From assembly GCF_016862275.1 (NCBI RefSeq), contig NZ_BOMQ01000063.1, positions 186,001-250,000 of the forward strand: 64,000 nucleotides of DNA, written 5' to 3'. Below are positions 35,986-44,849 of this stretch, piece by piece (positions within the stretch are counted from its first letter, which is position 1; each line of letters begins with the position of its first letter). The notes beneath the pieces are model-generated. The model saw nothing but the letters and a program-made list of their open reading frames with translations. It did not search any database and had not been told where the DNA came from. A program made the translations under genes and the position numbers. This DNA is from Actinoplanes nipponensis (GTDB lineage: Bacteria; Actinomycetota; Actinomycetes; Mycobacteriales; Micromonosporaceae).

Positions 35986-37232
35986 GCCCCGACGCTATCT
36001 CCGGCGGGTTGCGCCTGCCGGGGCTCCACCTGCGGCGAGGGACCAATCTCACGTCCGGCCCGCCAGACGACCGGCAGACAGGCCGCGACGGCGGCCAGCC
36101 CGGCGAGGCCCGCGGCGGCGACCAGCGGGCGCGGCGCGAAGTGGTCGACGAGCGGCCCGCCGATGAGGTAGCCCACCATGCCGGCGCCCTGGATCGCGGC
36201 GCCCATCGCGGCGAACGCGCGGCCGCGGGCGGCGGCCGGCACCCGCTCGGCCATGACCACGCTGGTGAAGACGTTGATGCCGCCGTTGCCGACGCCGCCG
36301 GCGAACCACAGCGGCACCAGCAGCAGCGCGTGCCACACCCCGGCCCCGGCCAGCACCACGGCGCAGGTGGCCCCGGCCAGCAGCAGGGAGATCCGCACCA
36401 GCCGCCCGGCGTGCGTCCAGCGCCGGCCGAGCCGGCCGAACAGCACCGCGCCGGCCAGCATCCCGGCGGTCCAGGCGGCGCTGACCAGGCCGAACACGGT
36501 GGTGGAGGCGCCCAGCGTCTGCCGGATGAAGAACACCTCGATGACGTTGATCGCGCCGACCCCGGCGACGACGGCCGCGATGGCCCCGACCATCACGGCG
36601 ACCAGGCGGTCGTCGCGCAGCCGCCAGGAGACGGTCGCGGCCGCGGCGGGCCGGCCCGCCGACGATCTTCTGGTACGGATGAGCAGCCCGGCCACCACCA
36701 GCGAGAGGTACGTGCCGGCATCGAGCAGCAGCGGCACCCGCGCGCCGAACTGCCCGACCAGCACGCCGGCCAGGGCGGGAGCGATCAGCATCCCGATCAG
36801 CCCGGCGGTCTGGTTGATCCCGCTCGCCTTGGCCAGGTCGTCGCGCCGGACCATCGCCGGCAGCAGCGCGGCCAGCGTGGGCTGGGTGACCGCCAGCCCG
36901 CCGGCCAGCACCGCCACCAGGGCGATGATCAGCGCGGGCCGCTCGGCGAAGGCGAGCGCGACACAGACCGCCGCCTGACCGAGGCCCGCCACGATCAGCA
37001 GCTTGCGGCTGTCCACCCGGTCGGCGATCCGGCCGGTGACCGGGGCGAGCACGGCGAGCGGCAGCGCGGCGGCGAGCAGCAGCCCCGAGACGGCCGTCCC
37101 ACCGGCCCCGGCCTGCTGCAACGCGAGCGCGAGGGCGGTGGCCGCGAGGAAGTCGCCACAGGCGGAGACGCCGCGGGCGCCGGCCGCCAGGTACACGTCA
37201 CCCCAGCGCGAGCGGTCAGGTGTGAAGGACAT
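35982..37232 (-). CDS. MFS transporter
   Basis: About 416 residues with twelve hydrophobic segments. The motif GRIADRVDSRKLLI between helices 2 and 3 is MFS motif A. The arrangement resembles the drug:H+ exporters of the enterobactin-exporter/MefA-like group. ATG at 37232 with AAGGA upstream; a GTG at 37253 is an alternative. It lies 38 nt after an ArsR-type regulator and overlaps mqnA by 4 nt, so the three genes probably form one transcript. Substrate unknown; a role in menaquinone-related export is not supported by anything visible. Confidence 0.88.
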   Translation of the reverse strand: MSFTPDRSRWGDVYLAAGARGVSACGDFLAATALALALQQAGAGGTAVSGLLLAAALPLAVLAPVTGRIADRVDSRKLLIVAGLGQAAVCVALAFAERPALIIALVAVLAGGLAVTQPTLAALLPAMVRRDDLAKASGINQTAGLIGMLIAPALAGVLVGQFGARVPLLLDAGTYLSLVVAGLLIRTRRSSAGRPAAAATVSWRLRDDRLVAVMVGAIAAVVAGVGAINVIEVFFIRQTLGASTTVFGLVSAAWTAGMLAGAVLFGRLGRRWTHAGRLVRISLLLAGATCAVVLAGAGVWHALLLVPLWFAGGVGNGGINVFTSVVMAERVPAAARGRAFAAMGAAIQGAGMVGYLIGGPLVDHFAPRPLVAAAGLAGLAAVAACLPVVWRAGREIGPSPQVEPRQAQPAGDSVGA

Positions 37233-37270
37233 ACTTCGAAAATAATCCTTCACATCTGCTCAGCGCAAGG

Positions 37271-37843
37271 TCACTCCACCGGGAAAGCGGCGTAGTGCAC
37301 CACGACCGGCCGGGCGTCGGCCGGCGCGTCGCCCATCCGCTCCCGCCGGCGGTACGGATCCAGCACCTCCTTGACCCGCCGGTTGACCTCGATCAACTCC
37401 TCCGCGTTGAGCAGCAGCATCGGGCCCATCAGCGTGCTCGCGTCCTGCCAGGCCCTGGGCTCCTCGTGCAGCCGGGCCACCCACTCGCGCATCCGGGCGA
37501 AGTCCCGGCTCAGATACACGTCGACCAGCGCCCGCTGACTGTCCCGGGTCTCCGGCTCGTCGAGGTCGCCGTCCACGCTGAAACCCGAGGTGGTGCTGCG
37601 CCACACCCGCTCCCGCGCGTCACCCCGGCTCGGCGCCTGCTCGACCAGCCCGAACTTGGCCAGCTCGCGCAGGTGGTAGCTGGTGGCACTGGGCGACAAC
37701 CCGACCAGCCCGGCGCACTCGGTGGCGGTGACCACCGCGCCGGTGCTGCCGAGATGCTCGACGATCGCGATCCGGGCGGGGTGCGCGAGGGCGCGCATCA
37801 CCTTCGGGTCGGTGATCCGTGCGGAGGATTGCCCGTCAGCCAT
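37271..37843 (-). CDS. ArsR-family (winged-helix) transcriptional regulator
   Basis: 190 residues. The N-terminal winged helix (KVMRALAHPARIAIVEHL, then LSPSATSYHLRELAKFGLVEQ) is of the ArsR/HTH_20 type. The C-terminal 100 residues are helical and lack metal-binding cysteines, so a non-metal signal is likely. First gene of a probable operon with the MFS exporter and mqnA. This regulator-exporter arrangement is common in actinobacteria. Confidence 0.86.
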   Translation of the reverse strand: MADGQSSARITDPKVMRALAHPARIAIVEHLGSTGAVVTATECAGLVGLSPSATSYHLRELAKFGLVEQAPSRGDARERVWRSTTSGFSVDGDLDEPETRDSQRALVDVYLSRDFARMREWVARLHEEPRAWQDASTLMGPMLLLNAEELIEVNRRVKEVLDPYRRRERMGDAPADARPVVVHYAAFPVE

Positions 37844-38123
37844 GCACCCATGATCCCGCGCCGGGCGCGCCGCGCGGAGCCGGGTTCACCCGCCGCAAGC
37901 GCTCAGAGATGCCGCCGCACCTCCGCCGCCGACGCGGCACACGTTCACGGCCTCCTCGGCCGACCGGATCCGAAAGGCGATAAACCGGTGGCCCGGCCCG
38001 CTGCGGCCGCGTATCGTACGTGGCCGCTTGACGGCCGCGGTGAGACGACACCGCAGCGGACGTCCCCGCGCCGGACGACGGCCAACCGTCGCCGGATACG
38101 CGAGCGAGCAGCGAGCTACCGCG
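37844..38123. other. Divergent intergenic region, no gene seen
   Basis: 280 bp between the divergent ArsR and HelD-like genes. I looked for the rifamycin-associated element (GGGGCTTGC-type 19-bp palindrome) known upstream of helR genes and did not find it. The sequence is GC-rich with no convincing promoter pair. Confidence 0.4.
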
Positions 38124-40154
38124 ATGGGAAAGATCAGCGTGCCCGCAACCGATCTCGACAGCGAACTCACCGCCGAACGCACCCACCTGACGCAGTCCCG
38201 CGCCGCCCTGGCCCGGATGCGCGGCCGGGCCGAGTCCCTCTTCTCCGCCGGCGCCGACATCGCCGGCGACGCCTACAGCGCCGAGACCCTCGGGCGCACC
38301 CTGTCCCGCCGCGTCGCCGAGCTGGCCGACGATCCGGGCACGCCGTTGTTCTTCGGCAAGCTCGACATCGACGACAGCAAGTACCACATCGGGCGCCGGC
38401 ACGTCACCGACGACGCGGGCGAGCCGATGGTGCTGGACTGGCGGGCGCCGCTGTCCCAGTCGTTCTACCGGGCCAGCGTGCGGGACCCGCAGGGCGTCTC
38501 GACCCGGCGCCGGTTCGGTTTCGTCCGGGGCGAGCTGACCAGCTTCGAGGACGAGCACCTGGACCGCGGCGAGGAGCTGGGCACCCGGAGCCGGATCCTG
38601 ACCGCCGAGATCGAGCGGCCCCGCGTCGGGCCGATGCGGGACATCGTCGCCACCATCCAGCCCGAGCAGGACGAGCTGGTCCGGGCCGACCTCGAGGACT
38701 CGATCTGCGTGCAGGGGGCGCCCGGCACCGGCAAGACCGCGGTCGGGCTGCACCGGGCGGCGTACCTGCTGTATCTGCACCGGGAGCGGCTGCGCCGCTC
38801 CGGCGTGCTGATCGTCGGGCCCAACACCGCGTTCCTGTCCTACATCTCGGCGGTGCTGCCGGCGCTCGGCGAGGTCGAGGTGCAGCAGGCCACGGTCGAC
38901 GACCTGATCGCCCGGGCGCCGGTACGCGGCCGCGACGCCGACGCCGCCGCGCTGCTCAAGCACGATCCCCGGATGGCGGCCGTGCTGCGCCGGGCGCTGT
39001 GGGGCCGGGTCGGCAAGCCGGTGGAGCCGATCATGGTGTCGGACGGCTCGTACCGCTGGCGGATCGATCCGGAGCCGCTGCGGCGCATCGTGGACGAGGC
39101 CCGGCGGGAGGATCTGCCGTACGCGGTGGGGCGGGAGCGGGTGCGGGCCCGGGTGGTCGCGCTGCTGCAGCGGCAGTCGGAGTACCGCACCGGCAACTCG
39201 CCCAACGAGGGCTGGCTGCGCCGGATGGCCCGGATTCCGCAGGTCCGCGACTTCCTGGACAACGTCTGGCCCGCGCTGACCCCGGAGGCGCTGGTCGTCG
39301 CGCTGCTCACCGACGCCGAGCTGCTGGCCCGGGCCGCCGACGGCATCCTCAGCGACGCCGAGCAGGCCGTGCTGCGCTGGGCCAAACCGCCGCGCTCGGT
39401 CAAGGCGGCCCGGTTCAGCGCCGCCGACCTGGTGCTGCTCGACGAGGCGGCGGGCCTGCTGGAGCGCGAGCCGAGCTTCGGGCACGTCGTGGTGGACGAG
39501 GCCCAGGATCTGTCGCCGATGCAGGCCCGGGCCATCGCCCGGCGCAGCGAGCACGGCTCGATCACCCTGCTCGGCGACCTGGCCCAGGGCACCGCGCCGT
39601 GGGCGGCCGCGGACTGGCGGGACACCCTGCGGCACCTCGGCAAGCCCGGCGCCGTCGTGGTGCCGCTGACGGTCGGCTTCCGCGTACCCGCCGCCGTGCT
39701 GGCCCTGGCCAACCGCCTGCTCCCGGCGTTGCGGGTGGACGTACCCGAAGCCGTCTCGCTGCGTCGCGACGGCGACCTGGCCGTCGTCGGCGTGCCGGCG
39801 TCCGAGGTGGATGCCGCCACGCTGGTCGAGGTGACCGCGGCGCTGGAGCACGAGGGGTCGGTCGCGGTCATCGCGGCCGACGCGGCGGTGGACCGGCTGC
39901 GTGCGCACCTGCGGGCCGCGGGCCTGGAGACCGCGACCCCCGACGACGTCGACTCCGCGGCGCGGGTCACGGTCGTGCCGGCCACGATCGTCAAGGGCCT
40001 GGAGTACGACCATGTCGTCGTGGTCGAGCCGGCCGAGATCGTCGCCGCCGAGCCGCGCGGGCTGCACCGGCTCTACGTCGTGCTCACCCGCGCGGTGTCG
40101 CGGCTGTCCGTGGTGCACGCCGAGCCGCTGCCCGGGCCGCTCAGAGGGGCTTGA
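38124..40154 (+). CDS. HelD/HelR-like superfamily 1 helicase (RNA polymerase-associated)
   Basis: 676 residues from the ATG at 38124. The N-terminus is a charged helical region (ERTHLTQSRAALARMRGRAES) typical of the HelD coiled coil that enters the RNA polymerase secondary channel. Then come FGKLDIDDSKYHIGRRHV, Walker A GAPGTGKTAVGLHRA near residue 197, motif II VVVDEAQDLSPMQ, and the C-terminal GLEYDHVVVVEPAEI and YVVLTRA. HelD proteins recycle stalled polymerase, and some (HelR) displace rifampicin. An upstream reading to 38028 is non-conserved. Its last 14 bases overlap the convergent GNAT gene. Confidence 0.88.
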   Translation: MGKISVPATDLDSELTAERTHLTQSRAALARMRGRAESLFSAGADIAGDAYSAETLGRTLSRRVAELADDPGTPLFFGKLDIDDSKYHIGRRHVTDDAGEPMVLDWRAPLSQSFYRASVRDPQGVSTRRRFGFVRGELTSFEDEHLDRGEELGTRSRILTAEIERPRVGPMRDIVATIQPEQDELVRADLEDSICVQGAPGTGKTAVGLHRAAYLLYLHRERLRRSGVLIVGPNTAFLSYISAVLPALGEVEVQQATVDDLIARAPVRGRDADAAALLKHDPRMAAVLRRALWGRVGKPVEPIMVSDGSYRWRIDPEPLRRIVDEARREDLPYAVGRERVRARVVALLQRQSEYRTGNSPNEGWLRRMARIPQVRDFLDNVWPALTPEALVVALLTDAELLARAADGILSDAEQAVLRWAKPPRSVKAARFSAADLVLLDEAAGLLEREPSFGHVVVDEAQDLSPMQARAIARRSEHGSITLLGDLAQGTAPWAAADWRDTLRHLGKPGAVVVPLTVGFRVPAAVLALANRLLPALRVDVPEAVSLRRDGDLAVVGVPASEVDAATLVEVTAALEHEGSVAVIAADAAVDRLRAHLRAAGLETATPDDVDSAARVTVVPATIVKGLEYDHVVVVEPAEIVAAEPRGLHRLYVVLTRAVSRLSVVHAEPLPGPLRGA

Positions 40155-40563
40155 TCCAGCGCGACCAGTCGTCCTGCCGGCGGTAGCCGCGCGCGGCCCA
40201 GATGGCGTGCGCCCGCGGGTTGTCGTCCAGGACCATCGCGTCGATCCGGGTGCCGCCCAGCGCCCGGATGCGGCTCTCCGCCGCGTCGATGAGGGCCCGG
40301 CCGATGCCGGCGCGGCGGCGTTCCGGGTGGACCGCGAGGCGGTACAGGTGGCAGCGCCAGCCGTCCCAGCCGGCGATGATCGTGCCGACGATCCGGCCCC
40401 GGTCGACGGCCACGATCAGCGCGTCCGGGTCGCGCAGGTGCAGCGCCGCCAGGGCCGCCGGGGTGTCCGGGGGCCGGCTGGCGTTCTCGGCCGCCGTCGC
40501 CCAGAACGCCAGCACGGCCCCCAGCTCGCGGGCATCGGCGGCGCGCAGCTCAAGATCGGTCAC
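40141..40563 (-). CDS. GNAT family N-acetyltransferase
   Basis: 140 residues with the acetyl-CoA motif VHPERRRAGIGRALIDAAE and the C-terminal ARGYRRQDDWSRWIKPL, a RimI-like GNAT fold. GTG at 40563. Convergent with and overlapping the 3' end of the HelD-like gene by 14 bp. Substrate unknown. Confidence 0.88.
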   Translation of the reverse strand: MTDLELRAADARELGAVLAFWATAAENASRPPDTPAALAALHLRDPDALIVAVDRGRIVGTIIAGWDGWRCHLYRLAVHPERRRAGIGRALIDAAESRIRALGGTRIDAMVLDDNPRAHAIWAARGYRRQDDWSRWIKPL

Positions 40564-40624
40564 CGCGCGATGCTAAGCCGGGCGGTGGCCCGCAGCCATC
40601 AGGTTTATGGCACAAAGCTATTTG

Positions 40625-40641
40625 ACTTTATGCGGTAAAGT
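40625..40641. promoter_or_regulatory. Dyad ACTTTA-N5-TAAAGT over the promoter of the ABC operon
   Basis: Perfect 6-bp arms 7 nt upstream of the ATG at 40649, inside a strikingly AT-rich patch (about 40604-40650) with further AAAG/CTTT elements (CAAAG at 40613, CTTTG at 40643). Transcription probably starts very near the start codon. The natural candidate ligand is the winged-helix regulator encoded by the second gene of this operon. Confidence 0.55.
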
Positions 40642-40648
40642 TCTTTGC

Positions 40649-41284
40649 ATGGATGCCAACGACGACGAGCTGCCCCCGCTGGACCCGGCCGAGTCGCTCC
40701 GCCTCATCGCCCGCGAGCAGGCGGCCACCGTGCGCCGGCTCACTCCCGACCCGCGGCTGCTGCTCTGGCCGTGGGGCCTCGCCTGGCTCGTCGGCTTCGG
40801 CGTGTTCTTCCTGCGGTTCGGCCCCGGCGGACGGGTCTATGTGGACATGCCCGACTTCCTGCCGCTGACCGTCCTGCTCGCCGCGATCACGCTGGCCGGC
40901 ATCGTCACCGGTTTCGTCGGCGCCCGCGCCGGCCGCCAGGTCAGCGGCCCGACGTCGCGCCAGGGCGCCATGTACGGCTTCACCTGGTCGGTCGCCTTCA
41001 TCGGCATGGCCGTCCTGCTGAGCCGGGTCAGCGAGCTGCTGCCGGTGCCGGACGCCAACCTGCTCTGGGCCGGCGCGATGGTCGCCCTGACCGGCGCCCT
41101 GCACATGGCCGGCGGCGCGCTGTGGAACGACCGCGTCCTCTACGTCCTCGGCATCTCGATCAGCGTCGTGAACGTGGTGGGCATCGCGCTCGGTCCCGGC
41201 TGGCACGCGCTGGTCGTCGCCGTGCTCGGCGGCGGCGGCATGCTGGTCGCCGGCCTGGTGTCCTGGCTGCGGATGCCGCGATGA
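40649..41284 (+). CDS. Predicted membrane protein of an ABC-regulator operon
   Basis: 211 residues from the ATG at 40649 (MDANDDELPPLDPAESLRLI). A soluble N-terminus of about 45 residues precedes five or so transmembrane segments arranged in pairs (LLLWPWGLAWLVGFGVFFL, FLPLTVLLAAITLAGIVTGF, and others). Such proteins commonly lead actinobacterial operons followed by a winged-helix regulator and an ABC-2 type transporter. Their function is not known; they may sense or modify the transporter. It overlaps the regulator gene by 4 nt (ATGA). Confidence 0.8.
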   Translation: MDANDDELPPLDPAESLRLIAREQAATVRRLTPDPRLLLWPWGLAWLVGFGVFFLRFGPGGRVYVDMPDFLPLTVLLAAITLAGIVTGFVGARAGRQVSGPTSRQGAMYGFTWSVAFIGMAVLLSRVSELLPVPDANLLWAGAMVALTGALHMAGGALWNDRVLYVLGISISVVNVVGIALGPGWHALVVAVLGGGGMLVAGLVSWLRMPR

Positions 41285-41607
41285 CCGGTGCGCTGCCCGA
41301 ACTCGACCCGGTGATCCACGCCCAGGCGCGGCTGCGCGTCGTCTCCGCGCTGGCCACCCTGCGCGCGGACGACCGCATCGCGTTCCCCCGGCTGCAGGAC
41401 ATCCTGCGGATGACCGCCGGCAACCTCTCCGTGCACCTGCGCAAGCTCGAGGACGCCGGCTACGTCGAGGTCACCAAGACGCACCAGGGCCGGACCCCGG
41501 CCACGCTCGTCCGGCTCACCGGCCGCGGCCGGGTCGCCTTCGACGACTACACCGCGGCGCTGCGCGCGCTGCTCAACGGCACCACCAACCTGCAGGAGGA
41601 GCCATGA
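41281..41607 (+). CDS. Winged-helix DNA-binding transcriptional regulator
   Basis: 108 residues. A single winged-helix domain of the MarR/ArsR-like HTH_27 type: VIHAQARLRVVSALATL, recognition region MTAGNLSVHLRKLEDAGYVEV, then the wing KTHQGRTPATLVRLTGRGR. It is embedded in a four-gene operon with 4-nt overlaps on both sides. It probably represses its own operon through the dyad at 40625-40641. Confidence 0.88.
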   Translation: MTGALPELDPVIHAQARLRVVSALATLRADDRIAFPRLQDILRMTAGNLSVHLRKLEDAGYVEVTKTHQGRTPATLVRLTGRGRVAFDDYTAALRALLNGTTNLQEEP

Positions 41608-42470
41608 TCCTGGCCCGCGCGACCGACGCCACCCGGCGGTACGGCGACGTGCTCGCCCTCGACCGGATCAACCTCGACGTCCACGCCGGCGAGCTGGTCG
41701 GCCTGCTCGGGCCCAACGGCGCCGGCAAGAGCACCCTGGTCAGCCTCCTCACCGGGGTCCGCCGCCCCACCTCCGGCACGGTCGAGCTGTGCGGCGGCGA
41801 CCCGCGGGACCCGGCGCACCGGCGGGCGCTGGGCGTGACCCCGCAGGAGACCGGGCTGCCCGGCGCGCTGCGGGTCGGCGAGGTCGTCGACTTCGTCCGC
41901 GCGCACTTCCCCGACCCGCTGGGCCGGGCCGAGCTGCTCGACCGGTTCGGCCTGTCCGATCTGGTCCGGCGGCAGACCGGTGGCCTGTCCGGCGGGCAGA
42001 AGCGGCGGGTGGCGGTCGCGCTGGCGTTCGTCGGCCGGCCCCGCGTGGTGTTCCTCGACGAGCCGACGACCGGGCTGGACGTGGAGGCCCGGCACGCGCT
42101 GTGGGACGGCATCCGCGCGTTCCACGCCGACGGCGGCACGGTGGTGCTGACCAGCCACTACCTGGAGGAGATCGAGGCTCTGGCCCGGCGGGTGGTGGTG
42201 ATCGGGGGTGGCCGGGTGCTGGCCGACGACACCGTCGCGGCCGTACGCGGCCTGGTCGCCATCCGCCGGGTCAGCCTGACCGTGCCCGTACCCCTGCCGG
42301 ACCTTCCCGGGGTGGTCGGCGCCGAACGCGACGGCGACCGCACCCACCTGCTCACCGGCGACGCCGACCGGCTGGTCCGCGACCTGGTCGCCCGCGACGT
42401 CCCCTTCACGGAGCTGGAGGTGCGCCCCACCTCGCTGGAAGAGGCGTTCCTCACGCTCACCTCGGCCTGA
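41604..42470 (+). CDS. ABC transporter ATP-binding protein
   Basis: 288 residues, ABC-2 (DrrA-like) ATPase. Walker A LLGPNGAGKSTL, signature LSGGQKRRVAVALAF, Walker B VVFLDEPTTGLD and the switch His in LTSHYLEEIEALA. The C-terminal 70 residues resemble the DrrA C-terminal domain. The ATG at 41604 overlaps the regulator stop. It energises the permease encoded next; substrate unknown, export likely. Confidence 0.92.
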   Translation: MILARATDATRRYGDVLALDRINLDVHAGELVGLLGPNGAGKSTLVSLLTGVRRPTSGTVELCGGDPRDPAHRRALGVTPQETGLPGALRVGEVVDFVRAHFPDPLGRAELLDRFGLSDLVRRQTGGLSGGQKRRVAVALAFVGRPRVVFLDEPTTGLDVEARHALWDGIRAFHADGGTVVLTSHYLEEIEALARRVVVIGGGRVLADDTVAAVRGLVAIRRVSLTVPVPLPDLPGVVGAERDGDRTHLLTGDADRLVRDLVARDVPFTELEVRPTSLEEAFLTLTSA

Positions 42471-42483
42471 ACCGGAGGTTCGG

Positions 42484-43224
42484 ATGACATCCCTCGCCCT
42501 GACCCATGCCCGTTTCCAGCTGCTCGAGACCTTCCGGATCCCGATGGCGCTGATCGGCAGCGCGTTCTTCCCGGCCGCCTCGATGATCTTCTTCGTGGTC
42601 CCGTTCGTCGGCAGCGATCCCGTGTACGCCACGTACGCGACCGCGTCGATGGTCACCTTCGTGGTGATGACCAGCAACCTCTTCCAGTACGGCATCGGCG
42701 TCGCCGAGGACCGGGCCCAGCCGTGGGACCCGTACGCCCGGACCCTGCCCGCCGGCGCCGCGCCCCGCTTCGCCGGCCGCATCCTGGCCGGGCTGGTGCT
42801 GATGGGCGTCTCGCTGGTGCCGGTCGTGGTGATCGCCGCGGTCGCGACCGAGGCCACCATCACCGTGCCCGGGCTGCTGGCCGCGATCCTCGTGGTGGCG
42901 CTGATCGCGGTGCCGTTCACGCTCATGGGGCTGGCGATCGGCTACTCGCTGCCGGCCAAGGCGGCGATCGTGCTGGCCCAGGTGCTGTTCTTCCCGCTGG
43001 CGTTCGGCGGTGGACTGATGACCGCGCCCGGCAGCGCGCCGGGCTTCGTCGAGACCATCGCGCCGTACCTGCCGACCGGGGCCGCGGTGCGGCTCATGTG
43101 GGCCGCGGTCGGCGACTTCCCGATCCAGCCGGCATCGATAGCCGCCTTGGTCCTCTGGACGGCCGCCCTGGCTGGGGTGGCCGTATGGGCCTATCGACGC
43201 GACGAAGGTCGGCGGTTCAGTTGA
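42484..43224 (+). CDS. ABC-2 type transporter permease
   Basis: 246 residues with six transmembrane segments and the ABC-2 layout (RFQLLETFRIPMALIGSAFFPAASMIFF, long cytoplasmic loop around AEDRAQPWDPYARTLPAG, C-terminal APYLPTGAAVRLMW). It is 13 nt after the ATPase gene. Together they form an export pump of the drug/lipid/antibiotic-resistance class, controlled by the winged-helix protein upstream. Confidence 0.9.
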   Translation: MTSLALTHARFQLLETFRIPMALIGSAFFPAASMIFFVVPFVGSDPVYATYATASMVTFVVMTSNLFQYGIGVAEDRAQPWDPYARTLPAGAAPRFAGRILAGLVLMGVSLVPVVVIAAVATEATITVPGLLAAILVVALIAVPFTLMGLAIGYSLPAKAAIVLAQVLFFPLAFGGGLMTAPGSAPGFVETIAPYLPTGAAVRLMWAAVGDFPIQPASIAALVLWTAALAGVAVWAYRRDEGRRFS

Positions 43225-43304
43225 ACTTCCGACTGAGCCGCCCCGTACCTCGCATCGCGGTGTAACGATCAATCCGTCGTCCGCCGTAACCACGAGGAGC
43301 AGGC

Positions 43305-44069
43305 ATGAACCCACCGACCCCCGGGGTACCGAACTGGGTGGACCTGGGAACCGCCGACCTCGCGGACGCCATCCGCTTCTACACCTCGCTGTTCGGCTGG
43401 GAGGCCGAGGTGTCGGGCGAGGAGTACGGCGGCTACACCACGTTCCGCCTCGACGGCCGGGCCACCGCCGGCGCCGGCCCGCTGTACGGCGAGGGCCAGC
43501 CGACCGCCTGGAGCACGTACGTCGCCACCGACGACGCCGACGAGACGGCGGCCCGGGTCGAGGCGGCCGGCGGCAAGGTGCTGGTGGCCCCCTTCGACGT
43601 CATGTACCAGGGCCGGATGGCCGCGTTCCTGGACCAGGCGGGCGCGCCGTTCAGCGTGTGGCAGGCGGGCACCATGCGCGGCGCCGACGTCTTCGACGTG
43701 CCGGGGGCGCTCACCTGGAACGAGCTGACCACCCGGGACGTGGAGGGCTCGGCGGCGTTCTACGGCTCGGTCTTCGGCTGGGTGGCCCGGGAGAGCTCGA
43801 TGAGCGGCATGGACTACATCGTCTGGGAGCACGAGGGCCGGCCGATCGCGGGCCTGCAGCCGATGGACGGCGACTCCTGGCCGGACGACCTGCCACCACA
43901 TTGGATGATCTACTTCGCGGTGGCCGACTGCGACGACTCGGCCGCGTACGCCCAGTCGCTGGGCGGGCGGATCGTGCAGCCGCCGACCACCCTGCCGATC
44001 GGCCGGTACGCCGTCCTGGACGACCCGCAGGGTGGCACGTTCTCCATCCTTCAGACGGCGACCGGCTAG
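43305..44069 (+). CDS. Two-domain VOC family protein
   Basis: 254 residues made of two glyoxalase-like VOC modules (about 8-120 and 133-250), each starting with the same pattern: NWVDLGTADLADAIRFYTSLFGW and TWNELTTRDVEGSAAFYGSVFGW. The second ends DDPQGGTFSILQ. This tandem form resembles the CFP32-type VOC proteins of actinobacteria. The ATG at 43305 follows GAGGAG. Metal ligands and substrate are not obvious. Confidence 0.87.
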   Translation: MNPPTPGVPNWVDLGTADLADAIRFYTSLFGWEAEVSGEEYGGYTTFRLDGRATAGAGPLYGEGQPTAWSTYVATDDADETAARVEAAGGKVLVAPFDVMYQGRMAAFLDQAGAPFSVWQAGTMRGADVFDVPGALTWNELTTRDVEGSAAFYGSVFGWVARESSMSGMDYIVWEHEGRPIAGLQPMDGDSWPDDLPPHWMIYFAVADCDDSAAYAQSLGGRIVQPPTTLPIGRYAVLDDPQGGTFSILQTATG

Positions 44070-44081
44070 GACCGGCCCCCG

Positions 44082-44849
44082 TCAGGGCGTGCGGACGGGC
44101 ACGACCAGCGGCCCCTGACCGCCGTCGATCACCCGGACCCGTACCCGGTAGTGCCGCGCCAGCAGCTCCTCGGTCAGCACCTCCCACGCGGTGCCCGCCG
44201 CCACCACCCGGCCGCCGGCCAGCAGCACCATCCGGTCGGCGTACTCGCCGGCGATGGACAGGTCGTGCATGGTGGCCAGCACCGTGAGGCCGCGCTCGCC
44301 GCGCAGCCGGTCGACCAGCTCCAGCACCTCCTGCTGGTGACCGATGTCCAGCGCGCTGGTCGGCTCGTCCAGCAGCAGGATGCGGGCGCCCTGGGCCAGC
44401 GCCCGGGCCAGGAAGGCCCGCTGCCGCTCCCCGCCGGAGAGCGTGTCGAGCCGCCGCCCCCGCAGGTCGAGCAGGTCCAGGGCGGACAGCACCTCGTCGA
44501 CGGCGGCCAGGTCGGACGCCGATTCCCGGCCGAGCGCCGGGATGTAGGGGGTACGGCCGAGCAGCACGTAGTCGAGCACCAGCATCCCGGGCGGCACCAC
44601 GGGCGACTGCGCGACCGTGGCGACGGTCCGGGCGCGTTCCCGGCGGGGCAGCCGGTCGAGCGGTACCCCGCCCAGACTCACCGCGCCCTGGCTGGGCAGC
44701 AGCCCGCCGACGGCCCGCAGCACCGTCGACTTGCCGGCGCCGTTGGGGCCGATGATCGTGACCCACTCCCCCGCCGCGACGTCCAGGTCGACGCCGTCGA
44801 CGATGACCGCGCCGCCGAGCCGGACCCGCAGCCCCCGGACGCTGATCAC
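44082..44849 (-). CDS. btuD: Cobalamin-type (FecCD/BtuD family) ABC transporter ATP-binding protein
   Basis: 255 residues. Walker A IIGPNGAGKSTVLRA, signature TLSGGERQRAFLARALAQ, Walker B ILLLDEPTSALD, switch His in LATMHDLSIAGEYADR: a siderophore/B12-importer ATPase. GTG at 44849 in a GTGA overlap with the permease gene. Specificity for cobalamin rather than iron siderophores is inferred from the B12 riboswitch upstream of the first gene. Confidence 0.88.
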   Translation of the reverse strand: MISVRGLRVRLGGAVIVDGVDLDVAAGEWVTIIGPNGAGKSTVLRAVGGLLPSQGAVSLGGVPLDRLPRRERARTVATVAQSPVVPPGMLVLDYVLLGRTPYIPALGRESASDLAAVDEVLSALDLLDLRGRRLDTLSGGERQRAFLARALAQGARILLLDEPTSALDIGHQQEVLELVDRLRGERGLTVLATMHDLSIAGEYADRMVLLAGGRVVAAGTAWEVLTEELLARHYRVRVRVIDGGQGPLVVPVRTP

